Numbered from the stretch's first letter, positions 1 through 10,236 are shown. The stretch is 64,000 nt of DNA from Algoriphagus faecimaris (GCF_900101705.1 NZ_FNAC01000006.1:62001-126000); one strand, 5' to 3'. Numbers and translations are program-made. The notes: generated from the letters alone by a model not told the origin.

Positions 1-448
1 AAACCGTCCTAGGCTCCATTATTACGGATTTTCCAGCTCTTGCTGATTCGTAGACGCGTTTTCCATCCACTTTAATAGCTGAGTGCATGGGAGGAATTTG
101 TTGAATTTCACCTGTTAACTTTTGGATCGACTCTTCAACTTGATTTTTGGTGATATGCGAGGCATCAGCCACAAATTGAATGGGTTGTTCTAGGTCAAAG
201 GATTCTGTAGTTTCGCCGATTTTGAAGGTTCCGGTGTACTCTTTTTCCTGACCCATAAAATTATCTATCTGTTTGGTCATACGGCCTGCACAGATAATTA
301 GTAGACCTGTAGCCAAAGGATCAAGTGTGCCCGCATGGCCTACCTTTTTGATTTTGAGGGCATTTCGGATTTTTTTTACAACATCAAATGAAGTCCATTC
401 TAGCGGCTTATTGACCAAAAAGAATTCACCATAGGGCTCTGATTGCAT
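1..448 (-). CDS. truB: tRNA pseudouridine synthase B (3' part cut off by window edge)
   Basis: TruB isomerises uridine 55 in the T-loop of tRNAs to pseudouridine. I translated the minus strand from the ATG at 446-448. The first ~149 residues are present and the rest lies outside the window. The N-terminus carries the hallmark HAGTLDPLATGLL segment (around residues 38-50), whose Asp is the family's catalytic residue. The IPPMHSAIKVDGKRVYE stretch around residues 118-134 is also typical. The start lies 17 bp after the stop of the DUF3098 gene, so it is probably the last seen gene of an ftsX-DUF3098-truB operon. In many Bacteroidetes an undecaprenyl-diphosphatase gene sits between DUF3098 and truB (general knowledge); it is absent here. 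Identity is secure from the motif. Confidence 0.95.
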   Translation of the reverse strand, partial: MQSEPYGEFFLVNKPLEWTSFDVVKKIRNALKIKKVGHAGTLDPLATGLLIICAGRMTKQIDNFMGQEKEYTGTFKIGETTESFDLEQPIQFVADASHITKNQVEESIQKLTGEIQQIPPMHSAIKVDGKRVYESARAGKSVIMEPRTV

Positions 449-465
449 GATATGAATAATTGGCT

Positions 466-678
466 TCAGACGTTGTTTTCTGTTTTTGCAAAAATCGCAT
501 AAAACTCAAAAATGAATCCCGACAAAGTAACGATAGGCCCTATAGTCAATCCCAAAACCCCGTTTCCGTGTGGTTCCGGGTCTAAGCCGATCAGGACAAA
601 TCCCAAAACGATTAGGCCTATTCCTATAAACATCAATTTATAATTTTTTCGAGAAAAGGGGAAAGAAGATTTACTCAT
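466..678 (-). CDS. DUF3098 small membrane protein
   Basis: A 70-residue protein of unknown function with two predicted membrane helices (about residues 13-30 and 41-63) and a basic N-terminus. The pattern SRKNYKLMFIGIGLIVLGF fits the DUF3098 family, which in Bacteroidetes is almost always encoded beside ftsX. The gene begins 2 bp after ftsX ends, so the two are surely co-transcribed. The family has no established biochemical role; its linkage to ftsX suggests an envelope or division-associated accessory, which is inference. Confidence 0.85.
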   Translation of the reverse strand: MSKSSFPFSRKNYKLMFIGIGLIVLGFVLIGLDPEPHGNGVLGLTIGPIVTLSGFIFEFYAIFAKTENNV

Positions 679-680
679 AG

Positions 681-1571
681 TTAGTATAGTTCGTCAAGTG
701 ACATATTCAAATATTTATTTACAGCTCTCAAGGTGCTTAGTAAAGATAGAAAACCTCCTACTACAATTAAAGAAACGAAAAGCACAAGGAGTAGTTCTTG
801 ATTTTGCAGCAAGGCAAAGCCTTCGATAGCGGATTGGGTATAAGTAATGATGATAAAAAGTACTGCCGAAGCCATCAAGCCTGCCAACATCCCAAATATC
901 CATGACCGTAGAAGAAAAGGTTTGCGGATAAAACCACGTGTAGCACCGACAAGCTGCATGGATCGAATCAGAAACCGCTGAGAAAATAAGGCTAGCCGGA
1001 TGGTATTATTGATTAACATAATCACCGTAATAATCAGAATTAGTATAAATCCTCCCATCACCAAACTTACCTTAAGGAGATTTTTATTGATAGAATCTAC
1101 CAAATCCGTCATATAGGAGACCTCAAAAACTCCTGGAATAGTTTCCAATTCCTGAGCAATAGCCTCAAGTTGCTCAGCAGTTTGAAATTCCTCAGAGACC
1201 GTCAACACAAAACTATCTCGCAGAGGATTATCCTCTAGAAACTTGGTGAAATCTTCTCCTGTACTTTCTATAAAAGCGGAAGCAGCCTCTGCATTGCTGA
1301 TAAATCGAAGACTTAGGGTGTCTGCTTTTTGTAGGATAAAGGGTCGACTCGACAAATTGTCTTTAAGTTGCTGCAATTCAACATCGCTTAGATTTTTATC
1401 CAAAAATAATTGCACTTCTACATTTTCTCTAATCATAGAAGTCAAGGTTTTGGCTTGAATCAATATCACTCCAAAGAGGCCTACTATAAATAAAGAAAGT
1501 GTGGTGCTGAATAGTACACTACCGAACTTAAAATGCCCTAACCGTTTTTTCTTTCGAGGGTAATTTGCCAT
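681..1571 (-). CDS. ftsX: FtsX-family permease-like cell division protein
   Basis: FtsX is the membrane partner of the ATPase FtsE and controls cell-wall hydrolases at the septum. The 296 residues show the FtsX layout: a basic cytoplasmic N-terminus, one helix at about 18-40, a periplasmic domain of ~120 residues, and three C-terminal helices near 168-190, 222-245 and 258-280. The FALLTQ-type RLVGATRGFIRKPFLLRSW region (here QLVGATRGFIRKPF) before the third helix is characteristic. It heads the block with DUF3098 and truB. No ftsE is in the window, as is common in this phylum, where ftsE lies elsewhere. Confidence 0.93.
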   Translation of the reverse strand: MANYPRKKKRLGHFKFGSVLFSTTLSLFIVGLFGVILIQAKTLTSMIRENVEVQLFLDKNLSDVELQQLKDNLSSRPFILQKADTLSLRFISNAEAASAFIESTGEDFTKFLEDNPLRDSFVLTVSEEFQTAEQLEAIAQELETIPGVFEVSYMTDLVDSINKNLLKVSLVMGGFILILIITVIMLINNTIRLALFSQRFLIRSMQLVGATRGFIRKPFLLRSWIFGMLAGLMASAVLFIIITYTQSAIEGFALLQNQELLLVLFVSLIVVGGFLSLLSTLRAVNKYLNMSLDELY

Positions 1572-1628
1572 AGCTTATCAAAATTCTCATCAAAGCTAAC
1601 CAACCCCAAGGATTTTGCCAATCTAATC

Positions 1629-2282
1629 TTAGGAAAGGATGGGAATCACTTTTTTTGAGGTTAATCCAAAAATTTTTGAAGTGCTAGTTTTTTGCATTAG
1701 AGCCAAGCCTGTAAAATTACCAAAAGCAGGTAAAATCAATTGCTGCTCATCCCAGTAAAAACAGGGAATTCGCAAAGATTGTCTTGCTAGGCCTCTTAGT
1801 AATACTCCCGGGTGAATATGCCCGCAAATATTCAAAAAACCTTCTTCTACCTCTCTGAGCGGCTCATGCGAAAAAATCAAGTTAAGGTGTTTAACCGGGT
1901 TTTTGTGAAATTTTAATGCTGAACTTTGATAATACCTACTACTTAGTATATCATGATTACCTTGCACAAGATGAAAATTAATTTCTGGAAATTGGCTTAG
2001 AAACTGATTGAGAATTTCCCATTGATTGTTCCAGTCACTGTGAAATAAATCTCCCAAAAAATATACTTGTTCTGGCAAATAGATAGAAAAAAGATTGTTC
2101 ATTACTTCTAAATCTTTATCATGGATAGGTTCGGGAATAGGAATGCCGGACTTCCTAAAATGAGCTGCTTTACCAAAATGTAAGTCAGACAGTAAGAGAA
2201 CTTTGGTTTGGACAAGATAAAGCGCTCTTTCTTTTAATAATGTTAAATCCGTACCTAAATGGTTTATTTGAACTTGGTTCAA
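1629..2282 (-). CDS. pdeM: Metallophosphoesterase PdeM (ligase-associated endonuclease type)
   Basis: A 217-residue calcineurin-like phosphoesterase. The metal-binding motifs are in order: SDLHFGK (about 32-38), GDLFHSDWNN (about 77-86), GNHD (about 108-111) and CGHIHPG (about 152-158). The segment HFGKAAHFRKSGIPIP is the signature of the PdeM group, annotated as ligase-associated DNA damage response endonuclease because homologues often sit beside a DNA ligase and an exonuclease. No such partners are seen here, so the repair role is family knowledge only. It stands alone, divergent from the DUF2147 gene, with 70 bp between the two starts as a shared promoter region. Confidence 0.88.
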   Translation of the reverse strand: MNQVQINHLGTDLTLLKERALYLVQTKVLLLSDLHFGKAAHFRKSGIPIPEPIHDKDLEVMNNLFSIYLPEQVYFLGDLFHSDWNNQWEILNQFLSQFPEINFHLVQGNHDILSSRYYQSSALKFHKNPVKHLNLIFSHEPLREVEEGFLNICGHIHPGVLLRGLARQSLRIPCFYWDEQQLILPAFGNFTGLALMQKTSTSKIFGLTSKKVIPILS

Positions 2283-2352
2283 GTGTTTAAAAGATTAATT
2301 TGAGAAACAATTTCAAATCTAGTATGATTTTAATTTTCGAAACTATACCGTA

Positions 2353-2796
2353 ATGAAACTACGACAAATTGCTTCAGGTTTTACCTTAATTATGGTAATG
2401 GCTTCTTTTCAGCTATTGGCCCAGTCGTCAGATGATATCTTAGGAATCTGGTACAATACCGAGAAAACTGCCAAAGTAAAAATCAGTAAAATAAACGGAA
2501 AATTTCAAGGGAAGATTGTTTGGCTAGAAGAGCCTAATCCTGATGGAAGTCCTGCTTTAGATCTGGAAAACGACGATGATGAATTACAAAAGAGACCATT
2601 AATGGGCTTGACCATTTTAGAGGAGCTTACTTTTTCTAAGGGAATGTGGAAAGGAGGTGCCATTTACGATCCCAAATCTGGGAATACCTATTCCTGTGAA
2701 ATTCGACTCAAGGGAGAAGATACCCTAGAGGTGAAGGGATATCTGGGCTTTTCTTTTATTGGGCGAACAGTAGAGTGGACACAAACCAGTCTTTAA
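2353..2796 (+). CDS. DUF2147 secreted protein
   Basis: A 147-residue exported protein. Residues 1-23 form a signal peptide ending at LLAQ. The mature part begins with GIWYNTEKTAKVKI and contains FQGKIVWLEEPNPDG and a WKGGAIYDPKSGNTY stretch, the conserved layout of DUF2147 proteins (small periplasmic beta-barrel-like domains). Function is not established for the family. It runs convergent with metX and the stops are 12 bp apart. Confidence 0.85.
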   Translation: MKLRQIASGFTLIMVMASFQLLAQSSDDILGIWYNTEKTAKVKISKINGKFQGKIVWLEEPNPDGSPALDLENDDDELQKRPLMGLTILEELTFSKGMWKGGAIYDPKSGNTYSCEIRLKGEDTLEVKGYLGFSFIGRTVEWTQTSL

Positions 2797-2807
2797 AGCA
2801 AATAGAT

Positions 2808-3860
2808 TTAAGATTGTTCTAAATAGAAAGACTTGAGTAAATAGGCTAGTTGCTGATATTCGATCAGAAAGGCATCATGTCCTGCCGGAGAGATGATTTC
2901 TTTATAGGTTCCCCGAACTACATTTGCACTGATTTGTTGAGATTCTTCGGGCAAAAACAATAGATCTGTATTGACTCCTATCGCCAATACTTTAGCTTCT
3001 ATTTGATTGAGGGCTTTTTTTAGTCCACCTCGACCTCGTCCGACATCATGACTGTCCATTGCTTTAGAAAGCGTCCAATAGGATAGGGCATTAAATCGCT
3101 TTGCCAATTTTTGCCCCTGATACCGTAGGTAAGAAGAAGCTTTAAAATGATCTAATTTCTCTCCGACTTCTTTTTGCTTTCTAGCTAGGTCAGCAGGATG
3201 TCTATAGCTGAGCATTGCGATGGCACGTGCAGTCTCCAAGCCTTTTTTTCCGGCTGTTTCTGAATGTTCACCCCAGCTACAATCGGATTCTATGGCCATC
3301 CGCTGGGTTTCATTAAAGCCAATCGTCCACGGGGAAGTTTTGGCAGAGGAAGCCACTATAACAGCATTTTGTAGCTTTTTGCCCAATTCAACACTCCATT
3401 CCAAAGCTACCTGACCACCCAATGACCCCCCAATGAGTGTGTGAATCATTTCCAGCCCCAAATGCTTTCTTAATCGCTCCAAGCAGGAAGCCAAGTCCCT
3501 AGGGGTTAACTGAGGGAAATCATAGTAATAAGGAATTCCGGTCTTGGGATTATTGGATAAAGGACTCGTGGATCCATAGCAAGACCCCGGCAGATTTGCA
3601 CATATAATGAAATAATCTGCCGGGTCATAAAATTTATCTTCACCGATCAGTCCACTCCACCATTCTGAGGCATTGGCATCACCTGTCAAAGCATGTACCA
3701 CCCAAATGACATTGCTCTTTTCCGGATTTAAACTGCCAATAGTGGTGAATGCAATTTCCAATTCTGGAAGCTCTTCACCTGACTCAAGTACCAAGGGTAA
3801 GGCTGACTTAAATACTTGCTGAGACATAGAAATTGAAGCGAATTGACTTTGAAGATTCAT
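2808..3860 (-). CDS. metX: Homoserine O-acetyltransferase
   Basis: Acetylates L-homoserine with acetyl-CoA to O-acetylhomoserine, the activated intermediate for methionine. It is an alpha/beta-hydrolase fold protein of 350 residues. The nucleophile elbow is GGSLGG (Ser146, where most relatives read GGSMGG), the catalytic Asp is near 299 (NTDLLF) and the His is at 328 (GHDAF). HALTGDANASEWW near residues 56-68 is also typical. MetX could in principle use succinyl-CoA; acetyl is inferred from the adjacent O-acetylhomoserine sulfhydrylase. The gene starts 9 bp after metY, so both are under the upstream SAM riboswitch. Confidence 0.93.
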   Translation of the reverse strand: MNLQSQFASISMSQQVFKSALPLVLESGEELPELEIAFTTIGSLNPEKSNVIWVVHALTGDANASEWWSGLIGEDKFYDPADYFIICANLPGSCYGSTSPLSNNPKTGIPYYYDFPQLTPRDLASCLERLRKHLGLEMIHTLIGGSLGGQVALEWSVELGKKLQNAVIVASSAKTSPWTIGFNETQRMAIESDCSWGEHSETAGKKGLETARAIAMLSYRHPADLARKQKEVGEKLDHFKASSYLRYQGQKLAKRFNALSYWTLSKAMDSHDVGRGRGGLKKALNQIEAKVLAIGVNTDLLFLPEESQQISANVVRGTYKEIISPAGHDAFLIEYQQLAYLLKSFYLEQS

Positions 3861-3869
3861 TGAAAATAA

Positions 3870-5180
<1,311 letters not shown>

Positions 5181-5227
5181 TTATAGGGTTTAAAGGGTTT
5201 TAGAAATAATAATGGATCGCTAGGACC

Positions 5228-5329
5228 CTAAAATAGGCAATAGCATTTTACTTTTAAACCTTGACAAAAGGTCCAAAGTAGCGATTGCATTAGTTTTGAG
5301 ATGGAAATGGGGGAGTGATTGACTTTCAT
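5228..5329 (-). CDS. Possible 33-codon cysteine-rich leader peptide ORF
   Basis: An ATG-to-TAG frame of 33 codons lies in the metY leader, starting about 12 nt after the 3' end of the SAM-I aptamer and ending ~50 nt before the metY start. The predicted peptide has a hydrophobic middle (MQSLLWTF) and three cysteines close to its end (the stretch CQGLKVKCYC). Cysteine and methionine content in a leader directly ahead of a sulfur-assimilation operon could mean translational sensing of sulfur amino acids. An ORF of this length can also arise by chance. There is no homology evidence. Confidence 0.25.
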   Translation of the reverse strand: MKVNHSPISISKLMQSLLWTFCQGLKVKCYCLF

Positions 5330-5340
5330 TTTGCAAAGAA

Positions 5341-5448
5341 TTTATAGTTCCATTTGAGACCCTCTCAAACGGCAGGAATTGGCACCTTGGATTTTCCAGG
5401 TTGCCAGAGGGTCATAGAGCCTGTCTCTCACCTCTTCTTTATAAATCC
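5341..5448 (-). promoter_or_regulatory. SAM-I (S-box) riboswitch aptamer
   Basis: Read on the minus strand, the region contains the S-box core in order: AGAGGTG-AGAGAC, GGCTCTATGACCC, GGCAACC, a short hairpin, then GGTGCCAATTCCTGCC. A perfect hairpin with arms TTTGAGA and TCTCAAA follows (P4), and the ends (TTTATA / TATAAA) can close P1. This matches the SAM-I consensus, which binds S-adenosylmethionine. It lies ~160 nt upstream of metY-metX, the expected target. I do not see an obvious rho-independent terminator between aptamer and metY, so the mode of control (translation, or via the leader ORF) is open. Confidence 0.9.
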
Positions 5449-5483
5449 TAGCACTAAAAAGTGAAAGGATACTGCAAATAAAG

Positions 5484-5524
5484 TAAAGGCGTGTGAATTA
5501 TCAAAGCGATCTCACACACCTTTA
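5484..5524 (-). terminator. Hairpin terminator after carbonic anhydrase
   Basis: The 13-nt arms TAAAGGCGTGTGA (5484-5496) and TCACACACCTTTA (5512-5524) pair with one G-U on the minus-strand RNA. A U-rich stretch follows, just downstream of the carbonic anhydrase stop. It separates that operon from the metY leader. Confidence 0.7.
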
Positions 5525-5532
5525 TTTAAAAT

Positions 5533-6186
5533 TTAGGGTAATTTTTTCAACTGATCTTCATCATATCGGAATATCGGATTGATACTTTCAATATTCGGCT
5601 CAATGGTCAAAAGTTCTTTGATTAAACCATTATCTAGTCCATATACCCAGCCATGGATCTGAGGAGCTTTACGTTCCAGCCATGCCTTTTGGACAATGGA
5701 GGTTTTAAGTAAGTCAGTGCATTGTTCTCGTACATTGAGTTCGACTAATCGATTTACTTTGGTGGCATGGTCCTCAATCTTATCGAGCTCGTCTTCATAG
5801 ATACGATAGACTTCTTTGATATTTCTAAGCCATTTGTTAATTAGACCTAGGTTATTGTGAGAAATAGCCGCTTCTACACCACCGCAACCGTAATGACCAC
5901 AGACAATAATGTGTTCAACTTGAAGTACTTCGACTGCGTATTGTAAAACGGATAATAAGTTCAAATCCGTGTGTACCACCATGTTGGCGATATTTCGATG
6001 AACGAAAATCTCACCTGGATCAGTACCTGTAATTTCATTGGCAGGAACGCGGCTATCTGAACATCCAATCCAAAGAAACTTTGGCTTTTGCTGATGTGCT
6101 AGTCGAGAAAAAAACTTCTCATCCATGGCAGACATTTCTTCTGACCATGATTTATTCTGTAATAAAAGCTTTTCGTATTGATTCAT
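5533..6186 (-). CDS. can: Beta-class carbonic anhydrase
   Basis: Zinc enzyme that interconverts CO2 and bicarbonate in the cytoplasm. The 217 residues carry the beta-class ligands Cys42, Asp44 and Arg46 (CSDSR) and His98 and Cys101 (HYGCGG), so all catalytic residues are present. Length is normal for the Can/CynT group. The ATG overlaps the stop of the SulP transporter by 4 bp, so translation is probably coupled. The pairing suggests that imported bicarbonate is equilibrated with CO2 for carboxylases or pH control. Confidence 0.95.
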   Translation of the reverse strand: MNQYEKLLLQNKSWSEEMSAMDEKFFSRLAHQQKPKFLWIGCSDSRVPANEITGTDPGEIFVHRNIANMVVHTDLNLLSVLQYAVEVLQVEHIIVCGHYGCGGVEAAISHNNLGLINKWLRNIKEVYRIYEDELDKIEDHATKVNRLVELNVREQCTDLLKTSIVQKAWLERKAPQIHGWVYGLDNGLIKELLTIEPNIESINPIFRYDEDQLKKLP

Positions 6187-7727
6187 AGTGTTTCTTTTAG
6201 ATTAAAATTAAAACCTTCTAATTCTACTTTAATTTTTTTATCCTCAGAAGTAGAGATAAAATCGTTGAGCAGTTCTTGGATATCATGATCGATAAACTTG
6301 GCCTTACTGGCATTCAAAATCACAAAACTTCCGTTTGGTATTTGACTCAGTTGACGCATAAGTGGCGCTTTATTCAGGAAAGAAACGTCTTTTTGAAGTT
6401 TTACTAAGTATTTGCCATTTCGCTCGGTGACCATCACAGACTGTTGATAATTGGTCTTGATCACAAAGAAGATCCCAAAAACAATCCCGATCCCGATTCC
6501 TGTCAATAAATCTGTAAATAGAATAGCCAATACTGTCACCACAAAGGGGATAAATTGATTTTTCCCTTTTTGATATTCATGAATGAAAATACTGGGCTTA
6601 GCCAATTTATATCCCACTACAAATAGCACCGCTGCCAAACAACTTAAAGGAATCAGATTGAGAACCTCGGCTATTCCAATCACTAAAACAAGTAACAAAA
6701 CTCCATGCAGAATGGCTGATAGCTTTGTTTTAGCACCTGAGGCGACATTAGCTGAAGTTCTTACGATTACAGCAGTCAATGGTAAGCCACCAATCAGTCC
6801 TGAAATTGTATTGCCTACACCTTGGGCAACAAGCTCTTTGGAAGCGGGGGAGATTCTTCGCTGAGGATCCATTTTATCACCCGCTTCTAGGCTGAGTAGT
6901 GTTTCTATACTCGCGATGATTGCAATGGTGACAGCAACTACCCAAAACTCTGGCGTAGTGATCATTCCAAAATTGGGAAAGGTGACCAAAGTGCTCAGGT
7001 CACTCAGAGAATCTACATCAGGGATTGTCACCAAGTGCTCCTCATCTAGCTTCCATTCCGGCTTGATTATTCCATAAAATTGATTAATCAATATTCCCGA
7101 AATCACCGCCCATAAAGCGCCAGGAACGACTCCAAGCAGACGATGATTTTTGATTTTGGGCCTTTCAAAAAACAAAATCAGGCCTAAGGAAACCAAAACA
7201 ATAGGAATAGCACCCGGACTAAAATATTGGATAGCATACCAAATTTCCGAAAAGGTGTTTTGATTGTCCATTTGCCTGAAGGCTAAATCTCCCATTTGGT
7301 CCTTATCCCAACCTAATGCATGAGGAATTTGCTTAAGAATAAGGATAAGACCTATTGCAGTGAGCATTCCCTTGATGACCGAATGCGGAAAATAATAACC
7401 TAAAACACCCGCCCTTAAAAAGCCTAAAATGATTTGAATCACACCTGCAGCTACCACTGCCGCAAGAAACAACTCAAAAGTCCCTAAAGAAGAAATCGCA
7501 TCAAGGACTATTACGGTCAAACCTGCTGCCGGCCCACTTACACTGACATGTGAACCTGAAAGAGAACCGACTACAATACCTCCGATGATCCCTGCTATCA
7601 GTCCTGACATTGGAGGAGCACCACTGGCTATGGCTATTCCTAGACACAGCGGAAGTGCAACTAAAAAAACTACAAGACTAGCTTTAAGATCATATTTGAG
7701 ATTACTTCCGAGAAGGTTTGTCTTCAT
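6183..7727 (-). CDS. SulP-family anion (probably bicarbonate) transporter
   Basis: A 514-residue SLC26/SulP transporter. It has about 12-14 hydrophobic segments, with ASGAPPMSGLIAGIIGG and SGPAAGLTV near the N-terminus typical of the family, and a C-terminal STAS-like domain from about 430 to the end. The partial STAS pattern (FVILNASKAKFIDHDIQELL) fits. SulP proteins move sulfate, bicarbonate or other anions. The 4-bp overlap with a carbonic anhydrase gene points to bicarbonate, as in BicA-like systems, but the substrate is inferred. First gene of the pair. Confidence 0.9.
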   Translation of the reverse strand: MKTNLLGSNLKYDLKASLVVFLVALPLCLGIAIASGAPPMSGLIAGIIGGIVVGSLSGSHVSVSGPAAGLTVIVLDAISSLGTFELFLAAVVAAGVIQIILGFLRAGVLGYYFPHSVIKGMLTAIGLILILKQIPHALGWDKDQMGDLAFRQMDNQNTFSEIWYAIQYFSPGAIPIVLVSLGLILFFERPKIKNHRLLGVVPGALWAVISGILINQFYGIIKPEWKLDEEHLVTIPDVDSLSDLSTLVTFPNFGMITTPEFWVVAVTIAIIASIETLLSLEAGDKMDPQRRISPASKELVAQGVGNTISGLIGGLPLTAVIVRTSANVASGAKTKLSAILHGVLLLVLVIGIAEVLNLIPLSCLAAVLFVVGYKLAKPSIFIHEYQKGKNQFIPFVVTVLAILFTDLLTGIGIGIVFGIFFVIKTNYQQSVMVTERNGKYLVKLQKDVSFLNKAPLMRQLSQIPNGSFVILNASKAKFIDHDIQELLNDFISTSEDKKIKVELEGFNFNLKETL

Positions 7728-7762
7728 AGGGCTTTTTGGGTTTCTATAAGAGATTACTTTTT

Positions 7763-7782
7763 CAAAAATAAGATTTTCTTAT
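7763..7782 (-). terminator. Weak AT-rich hairpin after argH
   Basis: On the minus strand, arms ATAAGA and TCTTAT surround a 3-nt loop and are followed by TTTTG. It sits between the end of the arginine operon and the SulP gene. The stem has almost no GC, so termination is uncertain. Confidence 0.35.
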
Positions 7783-7819
7783 GAAACAGCTTCAATTATT
7801 CCTATGATCGGAGATATAA

Positions 7820-9154
7820 CTATCTCAACAATTGCTCGAGCTTCTTATCTACCGATTGAAAGGAGAATTGAGAAAGTGCTTTTTGAAATTTGCCTTTGAT
7901 TTCATCCAAACCAAGATTCCCAATACTTCCCTCATGGGTATGGTTTATTTTACTCTGATCAGGCTGAAAAGTACCATTCTCTATATCAAAGCCTACCTGT
8001 TTGTAAGCATCTCTGAATGGAACACCACTCAGAACCAGCTGATTTACCACCTCAACAGAAAAAAGATGCTTGTAAAATTGATCTGACAGAATTTCTTTTT
8101 TAACACGGATAGATTTTAGCATAAATGTGCTCATACGGATAGAATCACTCAGATTTTCGATGGCAGGAAAAATCTCTTCCTTCAAAAGCTGAAGGTCCCG
8201 ATGATAGCCAGTACTAGTATTCGTCAGCAGAAGTGCAACAGAATTAGGAACCCCCTGAACTTGGTTAGTTTTGGCCCGAATCAGTTCAAAAACATCAGGG
8301 TTCTTTTTATGAGGCATGATGCTCGACCCAGTAGTAAGTTCGTCTGGAAAGCTAATGAATGCAAAATGCTGATTCATAAACGTAATGCAATCCTGCGAAA
8401 GTCGATTAAGTGTAGCGGCTATTCCTGAGAGCGCAAATGACAGAGTTCGCTCGGTTTTGCCTCTGCTATTTTGGGCATTGATGACGTTATGATGTAAATC
8501 CATAAAACCCAAAAGTTCGGTTGTATAGGTTCGATCTAAAGGAAAACTCGAACCGTATCCTGCTGCTGAACCCAAAGGATTTTTATTACTGAGATCATAA
8601 GCTACCTTCATCAAGCCCAAGTCTTCACTTAGTCCCTCAGCAAAAGATCCAAACCAAAGCCCAAAACTAGAAGGCATGGCCAGCTGGGTATGCGTATAAC
8701 CAGGCATGAGATCATTTTGATGAGTTTTTGATAATTGAATCAAAAGATCAAAAAGCGCTTCAACTTCATGAACCAGCTCTCTGATGGCAGCACGATAGTA
8801 GAGTTTCAAATCCACCAAAACCTGATCATTTCTACTTCTTCCAGAATGCAATTTTTTGCCAACTTCCCCGTATCGCTCAGTGAGCAAAAATTCCACCTGA
8901 GAATGTACGTCTTCTATACCCTCATCAATTTTAAATAAGCCTTTTTCTATTTCGATGTAAATCTCCTTCAGCCCTTTTTGAAGAAGAGCATTCTCTTCCT
9001 CTGTCAAAAGTCCGATCTTACACAGCATTTTTGCATGAGCCATTGAACCCAATACATCAAAAGGCGCAAGAATCAAATCAAACTCCGGATCTCTTCCTAT
9101 GGTGAATTTTTCAACTTCTTTGCTACTGTCAGTAGCTTTTTGCCAGATTTTCAT
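7820..9154 (-). CDS. argH: Argininosuccinate lyase
   Basis: Splits argininosuccinate into arginine and fumarate, the last arginine step. The 444 residues belong to the fumarase/aspartase superfamily. The signature loop GSSIMPHKKNP spans about residues 277-287, with the catalytic Ser in it, and HSGRSRNDQV is at 103-112. Length is near the usual 450-470. The ATG overlaps the stop of the deacetylase gene by 4 bp, and it is the last gene of the eight-gene arginine operon. Confidence 0.95.
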   Translation of the reverse strand: MKIWQKATDSSKEVEKFTIGRDPEFDLILAPFDVLGSMAHAKMLCKIGLLTEEENALLQKGLKEIYIEIEKGLFKIDEGIEDVHSQVEFLLTERYGEVGKKLHSGRSRNDQVLVDLKLYYRAAIRELVHEVEALFDLLIQLSKTHQNDLMPGYTHTQLAMPSSFGLWFGSFAEGLSEDLGLMKVAYDLSNKNPLGSAAGYGSSFPLDRTYTTELLGFMDLHHNVINAQNSRGKTERTLSFALSGIAATLNRLSQDCITFMNQHFAFISFPDELTTGSSIMPHKKNPDVFELIRAKTNQVQGVPNSVALLLTNTSTGYHRDLQLLKEEIFPAIENLSDSIRMSTFMLKSIRVKKEILSDQFYKHLFSVEVVNQLVLSGVPFRDAYKQVGFDIENGTFQPDQSKINHTHEGSIGNLGLDEIKGKFQKALSQFSFQSVDKKLEQLLR

Positions 9155-10236
9155 GGTTGCGTGTTGGTGATTTGCTTAGAATAAGCTTCAATGATGGATA
9201 TATAACCGATTAAGCCTGATTTAATTTCTTCTACAAAAATAAATTCATCGGCTGAGTGAGAGCGGGCAGAGTCACCGGGACCTATTTTCACAGAAGGATA
9301 GGGGATTAAGGCCTGATCTGATAAGGTAGGGCTACCGAAAAGCGAGATTTCTAGATCTTTGGCTACCTGCAGAATTGGATGTTCCTCGGGTACTCGGGAA
9401 GATTGCAACCGCATAGATCGGGGCTTTAGTTCGGAAGAAAGCTTTGATTTCAGCTCTTCAAAAGCCTCTTCTAGCGTGTAGGCATCTGTTACTCTTACGT
9501 CAAGCGTAAAATTACAAGTATCAGGCACTACATTGTGTTGGCTTCCTGCTTGAATGATGGTCGCGGAGACCTTACTCGCCCCCAAAAAATCAGACACCTT
9601 CTTAAATTTAAAATCTCTTATTTTAGACAAATCATCCAAGGCTTTGTAAATGGCATTAATGCCTTCCTCGCGTGCTGCATGCCCCGCCCTGCCTTTTGCC
9701 TGAGCGTCAATAACCATCAACCCCTTTTCTGCCACCGCCATTCTCATCAGGGTAGGTTCACCGACCAGTGCAAGATTTGCCTTTGGTAATTTTGTAATCA
9801 AAGAAGAAATCCCTCCTTGTCCAGAAATTTCTTCTTCTGCTGAGGCGATCAGCAATAGGTTGAAAGGCAAGTTCTTTTTCTGAAAAAACAAAAAGGCCCC
9901 AATCAGGCAAACAAGGGGACCTCCTGCATCATTCGAACCCAAACCGAATAGTTTTCGATTCTCAATTTGGGGATTAAATGGATCTTTGGTATAGCCTGCA
10001 TTGGGCTTGACAGTATCATGATGAGAGTTGAGCCAAAGGGTAGGCTTATCTTGGTCAAATTCAGCAGCAAAAGCCCATAGATTATTCCCTTGACGTTGAA
10101 AATCTATCTTGTTTTCATTAAAAAATCGTTCTAAAACAGAAGCTGTTCCTTCTTCTTCTTTAGAAAATGAAGGGACAGCTATGAGTTCTTGGAGTAGGTT
10201 TAATGATTTTTGGAAAAGGGCTTCTTGAATAGACAT
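9151..10236 (-). CDS. argE: M20 metallohydrolase, N-acyl-citrulline/ornithine deacylase
   Basis: Zinc-dependent M20 amidohydrolase, 361 residues from the chosen start. The frame is open 90 nt further upstream, but that part lies inside argB. The ATG at 10236 overlaps the argB stop (TGATG) and begins MSIQEAL, so I use it. Metal-site motifs are NSHHDTV (around 70-76), GSNDAGGPL (around 101-109) and SAEEEISG (around 131-138). In this phylum carbamoylation precedes deacylation, so the likely substrate is N-acetyl- or N-succinyl-citrulline, releasing citrulline for ArgG. The operon position between argB and argH supports the arginine role; the acyl group is not determined. Confidence 0.88.
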   Translation of the reverse strand: MSIQEALFQKSLNLLQELIAVPSFSKEEEGTASVLERFFNENKIDFQRQGNNLWAFAAEFDQDKPTLWLNSHHDTVKPNAGYTKDPFNPQIENRKLFGLGSNDAGGPLVCLIGAFLFFQKKNLPFNLLLIASAEEEISGQGGISSLITKLPKANLALVGEPTLMRMAVAEKGLMVIDAQAKGRAGHAAREEGINAIYKALDDLSKIRDFKFKKVSDFLGASKVSATIIQAGSQHNVVPDTCNFTLDVRVTDAYTLEEAFEELKSKLSSELKPRSMRLQSSRVPEEHPILQVAKDLEISLFGSPTLSDQALIPYPSVKIGPGDSARSHSADEFIFVEEIKSGLIGYISIIEAYSKQITNTQP

